From assembly GCF_001704275.1 (NCBI RefSeq), contig NZ_CP011533.1, forward strand, positions 4,898,001 through 4,962,000: a stretch of DNA of 64,000 nucleotides, in the 5' to 3' direction. Position 1 is the first letter of the stretch, and every line of letters begins with the position of its first letter. This stretch comes from Streptomyces noursei ATCC 11455 (GTDB lineage Bacteria > Actinomycetota > Actinomycetes > Streptomycetales > Streptomycetaceae). Shown here in pieces: positions 43,048 to 52,063 of the stretch. The notes under the pieces were generated by a model. That model saw nothing but the letters and a program-made list of their open reading frames with translations. It made no database searches and was not told the origin of the DNA. The position numbers were made by a program, and so were the translations under genes.

Positions 43048-44610
43048 TCAGCGCTCCGGGTACCTCCGCGGCGTCCAGACGACCTCCGTGCCGTTGTCGC
43101 GCCGCACCCGCCGGGTCTGCGACGAGCCGACGAGCAGGATCGTGCGCATGTCCACCTGGGTGGGATCGAGCTCGGCGAGCGGGACGGTGCGGAGCGACTC
43201 CTCGGGGCCGCCGATGTCGCGGGCGAGGATGATCGGGGTGTCCGGCGCATGGTGCTCCAGCAGGACGTCCCGGGCCTTGGCGACCTGCCAGGTGCGGCTG
43301 CGGGAGCCGGGGTTGTAGAGCGCCAGTGCCAGATCGGCGGAGGCCGCCGCGCGCAGCCGTTCGGCGATCACCTCCCAGGGCTTGAGCCGGTCGGAGAGCG
43401 AGATCACCGCGTAGTCGTGGCCCAGGGGCGCACCGGCGCGGGCGGCGGCGGCATTGGCGGCCGTGACGCCGGGCAGCACCCGCACCGGGACGCCGCGGTA
43501 GGGCTCCTCGGACGCCACTTCGAGGACCGCGGTGGCCATGGCGAAGACGCCGGGGTCACCGCCGGAGACGACGGCGACCCGGCGACCGCGGCGGGCCAGG
43601 TCCAGGGCGAACTCGGCGCGCTCGGACTCCACCTTGTTGTCGGACGGGTGCCGGCGCTGGCCCGGGCGCACCGGGACGCGGTCCAGGTACGTGGTGTAGC
43701 CGACCAGGTCGTCGGCGGCGGCGAGCGCACCGCGGGACTCCGGGGTGAGCCAGCGCGGACCGGCCGGTCCGGTGCCGACCACGACCACCTCACCGCGCTC
43801 CGCGGCGGCCGGCTCGGGCTCCTCGCCGACGGCGGCTATGCGGCTGGGCACGACCGCGACGGAGAAGTAGGGGACGGTGTCGGCGGCGACGTCGGCCAGC
43901 GCGCCGGTCCGTTCCCCGGCCATGGTGGCGCGCTCGACATAGCGGGCCTCCGGCATCCGGCCGGAGCGCTCCAGGGCGCGGCGGACGCTGGGGAAGGTGC
44001 GGCCCAACTTCATCACGACCGCGGAGTCGGCGGCGCTCAGACGGGCCGTCAGCTCCTCCTCGGGCAGGGTGCCCGGGAGGACGGTCAGCACCTCGTCGGC
44101 CTCGGTGAGCGGGGTGCCCAGGCGGGCCGCGGCGGCGCTGATGGAGGTGACGCCGGGGATCACCTCGGTCGGGTAGCGGTGGGCCAGCCGCTTGTGCATG
44201 TGCTGGTACGAGCCGTAGAAGAACGGGTCGCCCTCGGAGATCACGGCGACGGTGCGGCCGGCGTCGAGGTGGGTGGCGAGCCGTGCCGCGGCCTTCTCGT
44301 AGAACTCGTCCAGCGCCCCGCGGTAGCCGCCGGGATGGTCGGTCGACTCGGTGGTGACGGGGTAGACCAGGGCCTCTTCGAGGTGGTCCGGACGGATGTG
44401 CCGGGCGGCGATGGAGCGCGCGATGGAGCGTCCGTGCCGGGCGCTGTGGTACGCCACCACATCGGCCTCGGCGATGACCTCCACCGCCCGCACGGTCATC
44501 AGGGACGGGTCGCCGGGGCCGAGCCCGACGCCGTAGAGGCGACCGGTGGGCCGCTCCGGGGACTGGGCCGGCTGGTCCGCCGTGCCGTTGCTGACCTGCT
44601 GCTCGCTCAC
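43048..44610 (-). CDS. cobIJ: fused precorrin-2 C20- / precorrin-3B C17-methyltransferase
   Basis: 520 residues from a GTG at 44610, two bases after the cobH stop, with AGGAAGAG upstream. Two class III methylases in tandem: CobI-like (~22-260; LYGVGLGPGDPSLMT, ISEGDPFFYGSYQHM) and CobJ-like (~270-505; VVVGTGPAGPRWLTPE, VSGGDPGVFAMA, LYNPGSRSRTW). They perform the C20 methylation and the C17 methylation/ring contraction. Third gene of the minus-strand operon cobG-cobH-cobIJ. The fusion is common in actinobacteria. Confidence 0.95.
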   Translation of the reverse strand: MSEQQVSNGTADQPAQSPERPTGRLYGVGLGPGDPSLMTVRAVEVIAEADVVAYHSARHGRSIARSIAARHIRPDHLEEALVYPVTTESTDHPGGYRGALDEFYEKAAARLATHLDAGRTVAVISEGDPFFYGSYQHMHKRLAHRYPTEVIPGVTSISAAAARLGTPLTEADEVLTVLPGTLPEEELTARLSAADSAVVMKLGRTFPSVRRALERSGRMPEARYVERATMAGERTGALADVAADTVPYFSVAVVPSRIAAVGEEPEPAAAERGEVVVVGTGPAGPRWLTPESRGALAAADDLVGYTTYLDRVPVRPGQRRHPSDNKVESERAEFALDLARRGRRVAVVSGGDPGVFAMATAVLEVASEEPYRGVPVRVLPGVTAANAAAARAGAPLGHDYAVISLSDRLKPWEVIAERLRAAASADLALALYNPGSRSRTWQVAKARDVLLEHHAPDTPIILARDIGGPEESLRTVPLAELDPTQVDMRTILLVGSSQTRRVRRDNGTEVVWTPRRYPER

Positions 44611-44612
44611 GC

Positions 44613-45245
44613 CTACTCTTCCTCGCTCGCCAGGGCGTTGATCGCGGCCGCGGCCATGGCACTGCCGCCGCGCCGCCCGCGCACCACGATGTGATCCAGC
44701 TTCGACGTGTGGTCGATCAGCGCGTCCTTGGACTCGGCCGCACCGATGAAGCCGACCGGGATGCCGAGGACGGCGGCCGGGCGCGGCGCCCCTTCCTCGA
44801 TCATTTCCAGGAACCGGAAGAGGGCGGTGGGGGCGTTGCCGAAGGCGACCACGGCGCCCTCCATCCGGTCCCGCCACAGTTCGAGGGCCGCGGCGCTGCG
44901 CGTGGTGCCCATCCGGGCGGCCAACTCCGGGACGGACGGGTCGCCGAGGGTGCACAGCACCTCGTTGTCCGCAGGCAGCCGCTTACGGGTCACACCGCTG
45001 GCCACCATGGTGGCGTCGCACAGGATGGGCGCACCGGCGCGCAGTGCGGCGCGGGCGCTGGCCACGACCCCCGGGGTGAAGGCCAGATCGCGGACGAGGT
45101 CGACCATGCCGCAGGCGTGGATCATCCGGACCGCGACCCGGCTGACATCGGCCGGCAGTCCGGAGAGGTCCGCCTCGGCGCGGATGGTGGCGAAGGACTG
45201 GCGGTAGATCGCCGCCCCGTCCTTTTCATAGTCGAACGCGGTCAC
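44613..45245 (-). CDS. cobH: precorrin-8X methylmutase
   Basis: 210 residues from a GTG at 45245 that overlaps the cobG stop (GTGA). Diagnostic motifs: [15 protein letters not shown] near the N terminus, VRMIHACGM with the catalytic His43, [19 protein letters not shown] and [10 protein letters not shown]. It moves the C11 methyl to C12, forming hydrogenobyrinate. It is translationally coupled to cobG and just upstream of cobIJ. Confidence 0.96.
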   Translation of the reverse strand: MTAFDYEKDGAAIYRQSFATIRAEADLSGLPADVSRVAVRMIHACGMVDLVRDLAFTPGVVASARAALRAGAPILCDATMVASGVTRKRLPADNEVLCTLGDPSVPELAARMGTTRSAAALELWRDRMEGAVVAFGNAPTALFRFLEMIEEGAPRPAAVLGIPVGFIGAAESKDALIDHTSKLDHIVVRGRRGGSAMAAAAINALASEEE

Positions 45246-46717
45246 TGGGGCCTCGGGGTGGTGGGTGGAGGGGTGGAAGGAGGAGCGCTGTACGACGCCG
45301 CCGGTGTTTCACGTGAAACCAGGGCCGGTTCGGTCGTTTCACGTGAAACCGGCGGCGGGGCAGGGGACTTGGGGAGGACGGCGGTGGTCCGATAGCCGTC
45401 GGGCGACGCCAGCACATCGACCCAGGCGCCGTGCGGATGCCCGCAGCGCCGCTCGCAGCCCGACCAGTGGACGGGCAGCCCGACGGGCATGCCGGAGCCG
45501 TCTGCCGGCACGGAGCCGTCTGCCGGGACGGATCCGCCCCCGGCGAGCGCGGTCGCCGCATCGCCGCGCACGTCCGTGCGGGACTTGGCGCAGCCGGGCA
45601 GGCCCGTGCAGGCGGTGACCCGCCGCCAGGGGGAGGCCGGGTCGGTGATCAGTCCGGCGGTGGCCAGGTCACGCAGCCGCCGGTCCGCCGCGGCGGCGGA
45701 CAGACCGGGGACGACGATGCCGCGCCAGGGCGTCAGACGCAGTGCGCCGGAGCCGTCGTCGGCGGCGATCCCGGTCAGCAGCCGCCACTGGGCCACGGAC
45801 AGCCGACCGAGCGGCGCCAGCACCACGAGGGCGCGACGGCCGTCGGACCCCTCGACCGGACCGGGCTCGGTGGCATCGGCGTACGGCGCGGCCGGGTGCG
45901 GTCCGACCGCGTCGGTGTACTCCGCGGCGATGCCCACGGCCCGCAGCGCGTCCCCCACCTCCCGGGCGGTCAGCGGCCGTGCGGCGGGAAGTTCACGGAC
46001 CCGCCAGGCGCCGTCGCCGCGCTCCGCGGCGGCGGCCAGGAAGCACTCGGCGGCGGTCAGCGCCGCCCGCGGGACGTCGTCCGCCGCGATCCGCAGCGCC
46101 GCCCGGTCGTCGCCGACCCGGAGCAGCGCCCCGTACCCGGAAGCGGACCCCGGCGGGTACGAGGTGTGCTCCGGGGCCCGTCGGCCCGATTCTGCGAGCA
46201 AGCTCACATCGCCGCCGAGGCCCGCTACATCGCCCCGTCCGTCGTCGAGGACGAACAGGAAGCGGCCCGAGAGCGCCGTCGCCGGCTCGCTCGCGCACAG
46301 CAGCGCGTCCAGGCTCCGGGCCCACAACCGCACGTCGGAGGGGGTGTGCCGGTCCAGTCCGGCCAGCGGGGACGCCAGCACGTTGCGGATCCGCTCATGG
46401 CGTACGGACGGCAGCAGCCCGGCGTCGGCGAGGAGGTCGGCGAGCCGGTGGCCGCAGTCGTCGGGCAGGCCGCGGAGTTCGACGTTTCCGCGGGAGGTGA
46501 GCGAGAGGTGGCCGTCGCCGAGCCGCTCCGCGGCGGCCCCCAGCGCGCTCGCCTGGCGCACCGTCAAGTCCCCTGCGGGCAGCCGCACTCGGGCCAGTTG
46601 CCCGTCGGCGGCGGAGTGCAGCCGCAGCGCTCCCGGGCAGGCGTCACCGCGGTCCCGTACGGGCGGTCCGGCCCGGTCGGGGCGTGGTGTGGGGGAGGGC
46701 GGCATGGCGGCGAGCAT
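45242..46717 (-). CDS. cobG: precorrin-3B synthase
   Basis: 491 residues from the ATG at 46717 (a second ATG at 46705 is possible; neither has a strong ribosome site). Nitrite/sulfite-reductase-like fold with the siroheme/4Fe-4S cysteines CTGLPGC and CERRC. It is an oxygen-dependent mono-oxygenase, which marks the aerobic corrin route. [15 protein letters not shown] duplication precedes the second Cys pair. The C-terminal ~35 residues are a low-complexity tail in which two parS sites are translated as VSRET, 10 codons apart. First gene of cobG-cobH-cobIJ. Confidence 0.9.
   Translation of the reverse strand: MLAAMPPSPTPRPDRAGPPVRDRGDACPGALRLHSAADGQLARVRLPAGDLTVRQASALGAAAERLGDGHLSLTSRGNVELRGLPDDCGHRLADLLADAGLLPSVRHERIRNVLASPLAGLDRHTPSDVRLWARSLDALLCASEPATALSGRFLFVLDDGRGDVAGLGGDVSLLAESGRRAPEHTSYPPGSASGYGALLRVGDDRAALRIAADDVPRAALTAAECFLAAAAERGDGAWRVRELPAARPLTAREVGDALRAVGIAAEYTDAVGPHPAAPYADATEPGPVEGSDGRRALVVLAPLGRLSVAQWRLLTGIAADDGSGALRLTPWRGIVVPGLSAAAADRRLRDLATAGLITDPASPWRRVTACTGLPGCAKSRTDVRGDAATALAGGGSVPADGSVPADGSGMPVGLPVHWSGCERRCGHPHGAWVDVLASPDGYRTTAVLPKSPAPPPVSRETTEPALVSRETPAASYSAPPSTPPPTTPRPQ
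45306..45319. other. parS: parS site inside the cobG coding region
   Basis: Perfect GTTTCACGTGAAAC, read in the CobG frame as VSRET near the C terminus; paired with the site 30 bp away. Confidence 0.9.
45336..45349. other. parS: parS site inside the cobG coding region
   Basis: Second perfect GTTTCACGTGAAAC in cobG, also read as VSRET; the 30-bp offset keeps both in the same reading frame. Confidence 0.9.
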
Positions 46718-46814
46718 ACCTACGTCGGTGGATGCCGGAACCGGGGCGAGGGGGTCGTGGAGGGCGGCTCCGAAAGGCCCGCTCCCGCAGCCCGGCCGCA
46801 GCCCTTACTATGCA

Positions 46815-46955
46815 GGTCGGCGGGTCGGCTGACCCGCCGGACGCCAGCGACGGCGTCAAGGGAGGAAGCCCGGTGAGAATCCGGCGCGGTCCCGCCACTG
46901 TGAACCCGGCAACCGCCGGGTGAGCCAGGAACTCCCGCCGTCGATACGACCACCC
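46815..46955 (+). ncRNA. cobalamin (AdoCbl) riboswitch upstream of cobN
   Basis: The conserved core is plain: GGAGGAAGCCCGGTGAGAAT (46861-46880), ATCCGGCGCGGTCCC, the B12 box GCCACTG (46894-46900), and GAGCCAGGAACTC (46922-46934). A peripheral hairpin built on GGCGGGT/ACCCGCC lies at about 46819-46839. Downstream, CGGGG (46955-46959) can pair with CCCCG (46968-46972) just before the AGGAAGG ribosome site, which suggests control of translation initiation of cobN. The outer limits are approximate. Confidence 0.9.
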
Positions 46956-46987
46956 GGGGCGTGGACACCCCGAGGAAGGGCCGCGCC

Positions 46988-49900
46988 GTGATCCTGCTGC
47001 TGTCGACCTCCGACACCGATCTGCTCAGCGCCCGCGCCGCCACCGGCCCCGTGCCGTACCGGCTCGCCAACCCCTCCCGCCTCGACGTCGCCGAACTGCC
47101 CGGACTCCTGGACGGCGCCGATCTCGTCGTCGTCCGCCTGCTCGGCGGCCTGCGCGCCTGGCAGGAGGGCCTGGACGTGCTGCTGGCCGCGGACCAGCAC
47201 CGCCCGGTCGTCGTGCTCACCGGCGAACAGGCCCCCGACGCCCAGCTGATGGAAGCCTCCACGGTCCCGGTCGGCATCGCGGCCGAGGCGCACGCCTACC
47301 TCGCGCACGGCGGCCCGGCCAACCTGGAGCAGCTGGCCCGCTTCCTCAGCGACACCGTGCTGCTCACCGGCCACGGCTTCGAGCCGCCCGCGGCCGCGCC
47401 GTCCTGGGGGCCGCTGGAGCGCACCGCGGCGGAGGTGACCGGTCCGACGGTGGCCGTGCTCTACTACCGCGCCCACCACATGAGCGGCAACACCCGCTTC
47501 GTCCACGACCTGTGCGACCAGATCGAGCGCGCCGGCGGCCGTCCGCTGCCGCTGTACGTCGCTTCGCTGCGGGCTCCCGAGTCGGAGCTGATCGAGGAGC
47601 TGCGCGCGGCCGACGCCATCGTCACCACCGTGCTGGCCGCGGGCGGCACCAAGCCCGCCGAGGCGTCCGCGGGCGGGGACGACGAGTCCTGGGACGCGGG
47701 TGCGCTGGCCGGTTTGGACGTGCCGGTCCTCCAGGCGCTCTGCCTGACCGGATCGCGGGCCGCCTGGGAGGAGAACGACGAGGGCGTCTCCCCGCTCGAC
47801 GCCGCCTCGCAGATCGCCGTGCCCGAGTTCGACGGGCGGCTGATCACCGTGCCGTTCTCGTTCAAGGAGGTCGACGAGGACGGGCTCCCGGTCTACGTCG
47901 CCGACGCCGAGCGGGCCGCCCGGGTCGCCGGTATCGCCGTCCGGCACGCCCGGCTGCGGCACATCCCGGCCGCCGAGAAGCGGCTGGCGCTGGTGCTCTC
48001 CGCGTACCCCACCAAGCACTCCCGGATCGGCAACGCGGTCGGCCTGGACACCCCGGCCAGCGCCGTCGAGCTGCTGCGCCGCCTCCGGTCCGAGGGCTAC
48101 GACTTCGGCGCGGAGCCGGTGCCCGGCCTGGAGTCCGGCGACGGCGACGAGCTGATCTACGCCCTGATCGAGGCCGGCGGCCACGATCAGGAGTGGCTGA
48201 CCGAGGAACAGCTGGCCCGCAACCCGGTCCGGATCCCGGCCGCCGACTACCGCCGCTGGTACGGCACGCTGCCGCAGGAGCTCCGCGAGTCCGTCGAGGA
48301 GCACTGGGGCCCGCCGCCGGGCGAGATGTTCCTCGACCGCAGCCGGAACCCCGAGGGCGACATCGTGCTGGCCGCGCTGCGCCGCGGCAATCTGCTGATC
48401 CTCATCCAGCCGCCGCGCGGCTTCGGCGAGAACCCGATCGCGATCTACCACGACCCCGATCTGCCGCCCTCCCACCACTACTTGGCGGCCTACCGCTGGA
48501 TCGCCACGCCCGCCGCCGACGGCGGCTTCGGCGCCGACGCCATGGTCCACCTCGGCAAGCACGGCAATCTGGAGTGGCTGCCCGGCAAGAACGCCGGACT
48601 CTCCGCCGCCTGCGGCCCGGACGCGGCCCTCGGCGACCTGCCGCTCGTCTACCCGTTCCTGGTCAACGACCCGGGCGAGGGCACCCAGGCCAAGCGCCGG
48701 GTGCACGCCACCCTCGTCGACCACCTCGTCCCGCCGATGGCCCGCGCGGACTCCTACGGCGACATCGCCCGCCTCGAGCAGCTGCTCGACGAGTACGCCG
48801 CGATCTCCTCGATGGACCCGGCCAAGCTGCCCGCCATCCGCGCGCAGATCTGGACGCTGATCCAGGCCGCCAAGCTCGACCACGACCTGGGCCTGGAAGA
48901 GCGCCCCGACGACGACGGGTTCGACGACTTCCTGCTCCACGTCGACGGCTGGCTCTGCGAGGTCAAGGACGCGCAGATCCGCGACGGCCTGCACGTGCTG
49001 GGCGCCGCCCCGGTCGGCGAGGCCCGGGTCAACCTCGTCCTGGCCATCCTGCGCGCCCGGCAGATCTGGGGCGGCACCTCCGCGCTGCCCGGCCTGCGCG
49101 AGGCGCTGGGCCTGGACGAGTCGGCCGCGACCCGGACGGCCGCCGACGACGCCGAGGCCCTCGCCCGCACGCTCGTCCAGACGATGGAGGACGCGGCGTG
49201 GGACCCGTCCGCGGTGACGCGGGTCGCCGACGGGCACCCGGCCGCGGTCGCCGACATCCTCGACTTCGCCGCCCGGCAGGTCGTCCCGCGGCTGGCCGCC
49301 ACCACCGATGAACTCGACCACGCGGTGCACGCCCTCAACGGCGGCTTCGTCCCCGCCGGCCCGTCCGGCTCGCCGCTGCGCGGCCTGGTCAACGTCCTGC
49401 CGACCGGTCGCAACTTCTACTCCGTCGACCCCAAGGCCGTGCCGTCGCGGCTCGCCTGGGAGACCGGTCAGGCGCTCGCCGACTCGCTGTTGGACCGCTA
49501 CCGCGACGACAACGGCGACTGGCCGGAGTCGGTGGGCCTGTCCCTGTGGGGCACCAGCGCGATGCGCACCTCCGGCGACGATGTGGCGGAGGCGCTGGCG
49601 CTGCTGGGCGTCCGCCCCGTGTGGGACGACGCCTCGCGCCGGGTGACGGGCCTGGAGGCCATCCCGCTCGACGAGTTGGGACGCCCCCGCGTCGATGTCA
49701 CCCTGCGCATCAGCGGTTTCTTCCGCGACGCGTTCCCGCACGTCATCGGCCTCCTCGACGACGCGGTCCGGCTCGCCGCCGGGCTCGACGAGCCGGCCGA
49801 CCGCAACTTCGTCCGGGCCCACTCCCAGGCGGACCTCGCCGCGCACGGCGACGAACGCCGAGCCACCACCCGGATCTTCGGCTCCCGTCCCGGCACGTAC

Positions 49901-50590
49901 GGCGCGGGACTGCTCCAGCTCATCGACTCCCGCGACTGGCGCACCGACGCCGACCTCGCCGAGGTCTACACCGTCTGGGGCGGCTACGCCTACGGGCGGG
50001 GGCTGGAGGGCCGCCCGGCCCGGGAGGAGATGGAGACCGCCTACAAGCGCATCGCGGTGGCCGCCAAGAACACCGACACCCGCGAGCACGACATCGCCGA
50101 CTCCGACGACTACTTCCAGTACCACGGCGGGATGGTCGCCACCGTCAAGGCGCTCAAGGGCAAGGCCCCCGAGGCGTACATCGGCGACTCGACCCGTCCC
50201 GAGACGGTCCGCACCAGAACGCTGGTGGAGGAGACCTCCCGGGTCTTCCGGGCCCGGGTCGTCAACCCCCGCTGGATCGAGGCGATGCGCCGCCACGGTT
50301 ACAAGGGCGCCTTCGAACTCGCCGCCACCGTGGACTACCTGTTCGGCTACGACGCCACCACCGGGGTCGTCGCCGACTGGATGTACGACAAGCTCGCCCA
50401 GACCTACGTCCTGGATCCGGAGAACCGCGCGTTCCTCCAGGAGGCCAACCCCTGGGCGCTGCACGGGATCGCCGAGCGCCTCCTGGAGGCGGAGTCCCGC
50501 GGTATGTGGGAGAAGCCGGACGCCGAGACGCTGGCGGCGCTGCGCGAAGCCTTCCTGGAGACCGAGGGCGAGCTGGAGGGCGAGGACTAG
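46988..50590 (+). CDS. cobN: cobaltochelatase subunit CobN
   Basis: 1200 residues from a GTG at 46988 with GAGGAAGG 9 bases upstream. CobN/magnesium chelatase H family: LLYYRAHHMSGNT-like segment near residue 160, VHLGKHGNLEWLPGKN near 520, LIDSRDWRTDADLAEVY and GYAYGRG around 980-1000. It binds hydrogenobyrinate a,c-diamide and inserts cobalt with the CobS/CobT or ChlI/D-type ATPases, which are not in this window. It is expressed under the riboswitch immediately upstream and is transcribed away from the cobG operon. Confidence 0.96.
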   Translation: MILLLSTSDTDLLSARAATGPVPYRLANPSRLDVAELPGLLDGADLVVVRLLGGLRAWQEGLDVLLAADQHRPVVVLTGEQAPDAQLMEASTVPVGIAAEAHAYLAHGGPANLEQLARFLSDTVLLTGHGFEPPAAAPSWGPLERTAAEVTGPTVAVLYYRAHHMSGNTRFVHDLCDQIERAGGRPLPLYVASLRAPESELIEELRAADAIVTTVLAAGGTKPAEASAGGDDESWDAGALAGLDVPVLQALCLTGSRAAWEENDEGVSPLDAASQIAVPEFDGRLITVPFSFKEVDEDGLPVYVADAERAARVAGIAVRHARLRHIPAAEKRLALVLSAYPTKHSRIGNAVGLDTPASAVELLRRLRSEGYDFGAEPVPGLESGDGDELIYALIEAGGHDQEWLTEEQLARNPVRIPAADYRRWYGTLPQELRESVEEHWGPPPGEMFLDRSRNPEGDIVLAALRRGNLLILIQPPRGFGENPIAIYHDPDLPPSHHYLAAYRWIATPAADGGFGADAMVHLGKHGNLEWLPGKNAGLSAACGPDAALGDLPLVYPFLVNDPGEGTQAKRRVHATLVDHLVPPMARADSYGDIARLEQLLDEYAAISSMDPAKLPAIRAQIWTLIQAAKLDHDLGLEERPDDDGFDDFLLHVDGWLCEVKDAQIRDGLHVLGAAPVGEARVNLVLAILRARQIWGGTSALPGLREALGLDESAATRTAADDAEALARTLVQTMEDAAWDPSAVTRVADGHPAAVADILDFAARQVVPRLAATTDELDHAVHALNGGFVPAGPSGSPLRGLVNVLPTGRNFYSVDPKAVPSRLAWETGQALADSLLDRYRDDNGDWPESVGLSLWGTSAMRTSGDDVAEALALLGVRPVWDDASRRVTGLEAIPLDELGRPRVDVTLRISGFFRDAFPHVIGLLDDAVRLAAGLDEPADRNFVRAHSQADLAAHGDERRATTRIFGSRPGTYGAGLLQLIDSRDWRTDADLAEVYTVWGGYAYGRGLEGRPAREEMETAYKRIAVAAKNTDTREHDIADSDDYFQYHGGMVATVKALKGKAPEAYIGDSTRPETVRTRTLVEETSRVFRARVVNPRWIEAMRRHGYKGAFELAATVDYLFGYDATTGVVADWMYDKLAQTYVLDPENRAFLQEANPWALHGIAERLLEAESRGMWEKPDAETLAALREAFLETEGELEGED

Positions 50591-50621
50591 GCGGACCGGG
50601 CGCCGCGAAGAGGAGTCAGGA

Positions 50622-50651
50622 GAGGCGGTGTTTCACGTGAAACACCGCCTC
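50622..50651. terminator. 30-bp perfect palindrome containing parS, likely bidirectional terminator
   Basis: A parS core flanked by GAGGCGGT and its complement, between the convergent cobN and MFS stop codons (32 bp from each). Confidence 0.65.
50630..50643. other. parS: parS site (ParB binding)
   Basis: Perfect GTTTCACGTGAAAC at the centre of the 30-bp palindrome after cobN. Confidence 0.93.
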
Positions 50652-50682
50652 GGCCTCCCCGCCCGGTCCGGTCCGGGATCCC

Positions 50683-51948
50683 TCAACTGCTCGGCCAGGA
50701 AGGCTGCTTGGCGCGGTGCAGCCACGCGGCCAGGACCACCAGGGCCGCGGTCGCCCCGCCCAGTGTCATCACCGCCGAGGGCGACGTCCGGTCCACCACC
50801 ATCCCGCCGGCCAGCGCGCCGAGCGACAGCGTCGCCTGGAACGACGCGGTGAACAGCACCGACGCCGCCTCCGGCGCACCGGGAGCCGCCTTGGCGAACC
50901 AGGTCTGCGAGGCCACCGGCACCGCCCCGTACGCGACGCCCCAGACCACCAGCAGCGCCAGCGCACCGGCCGGCTCGCGGCCCAGGACCGGCAGCAGCAG
51001 CGTGGCGAGGGCCGTCGACCCGGCCGCGGCCCCGAAGACGAGGCGCGGTCGGCGCGCCACCACGGCACCGCCGGCGAAGTTCCCCACCACCCCCGCGAGG
51101 CCGTAGACCAGCAGGAACGCCGTGACCGTCCCGGCGGTCGCGATATGGGTGGTCCGTTCCAGGAACGGCGTCACATAGGTGTAGGCGCCGAAGTGCGCCA
51201 GCACGATCAGAAACGTCATCAGCAGCGCGAACCGGGTGTGCACCCCGCGCAGGGTACGGCGCAGCAGCGCCGGGCCGGTGGCGCGGACCGCCGGCAGCGC
51301 CGGGACCACCAGGGCGGTCAGCACCAGCACCGCCACCGCCAGCGCACCGACCGCGGCGCAGGCGGTCCGCCAGCCGGCCAGATCGCCGAGGAAGGTCCCG
51401 GCGGGCACCCCGATCACCGAGCCCAGCGGCACCGCGGAGAAGATCACGGCGGTGGCCCGGCCGACCGACTCCGCCGGCACCAGCCGCTCGGCGAGCCCGA
51501 CCCCGATCGACCAGAACCCCCCGATGACGACGCCGACCAGCACCCGGGACAGCAGCACCAGCCCATAGACCGGCGCGGTCGCGGCGAGGAAGTTCGCCAG
51601 TGCCAGCAGGGCGACGAGGGCGCAGAGCATCAGCCGCCGGTCGATCCGGGCGGTGGCCAGGGTCACCGTCGGCGCGGCGCACGCGGCGAGGAAGCCGGGG
51701 AGCGTCATCATCAGCCCCGCCGTGCCGTCGGAGACGCCGAAGTCGGCCCCGATCCGGGTGAGCAGCCCGATCGGCAGGATCTCGGTGGTGACGATGGTGA
51801 AGATGCCCAGGGTCACCGCGAGCACGGCGAGCCGGCCCTTGAGCGGCGAACGGCCCGCCGGGGGCGAGGCGGGCCCGGAGTCCCGCGGGGCCGTCGTGCG
51901 GTGCGGGCCCGGGGAGGCGGTGGGCGTGGTGCTGCCGGTGGTCGTCAT
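50683..51948 (-). CDS. MFS transporter, DHA1 drug-efflux type
   Basis: 421 residues with a Pro/Thr-rich cytoplasmic N terminus and twelve membrane helices. The DHA1 motif A region (GFLAACAAPTVTLATARIDRR), motif B-like LLSRVLVGVVIGGFW and motif C-like SAVPLGSVIGVPAGTFLG support a proton-coupled exporter such as those for sugars or antibiotics (AraJ/ProP-like DHA1). The substrate is unknown. It is convergent with cobN and has a 115-bp gap to the DUF4097 gene downstream of which it is not transcribed (that gene is also minus and ends upstream of it). Confidence 0.88.
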   Translation of the reverse strand: MTTTGSTTPTASPGPHRTTAPRDSGPASPPAGRSPLKGRLAVLAVTLGIFTIVTTEILPIGLLTRIGADFGVSDGTAGLMMTLPGFLAACAAPTVTLATARIDRRLMLCALVALLALANFLAATAPVYGLVLLSRVLVGVVIGGFWSIGVGLAERLVPAESVGRATAVIFSAVPLGSVIGVPAGTFLGDLAGWRTACAAVGALAVAVLVLTALVVPALPAVRATGPALLRRTLRGVHTRFALLMTFLIVLAHFGAYTYVTPFLERTTHIATAGTVTAFLLVYGLAGVVGNFAGGAVVARRPRLVFGAAAGSTALATLLLPVLGREPAGALALLVVWGVAYGAVPVASQTWFAKAAPGAPEAASVLFTASFQATLSLGALAGGMVVDRTSPSAVMTLGGATAALVVLAAWLHRAKQPSWPSS

Positions 51949-52063
51949 GATGTCCGTCCTGAGAGGCGACCGTTGCGATCTCCCTCAGTCCAGCAGCCGC
52001 CGACTCCGCGGTCCGGCGGCTTTCCGACGTGATGGTGCCCCCTCGCGAACGGGCCCGGTGGGC

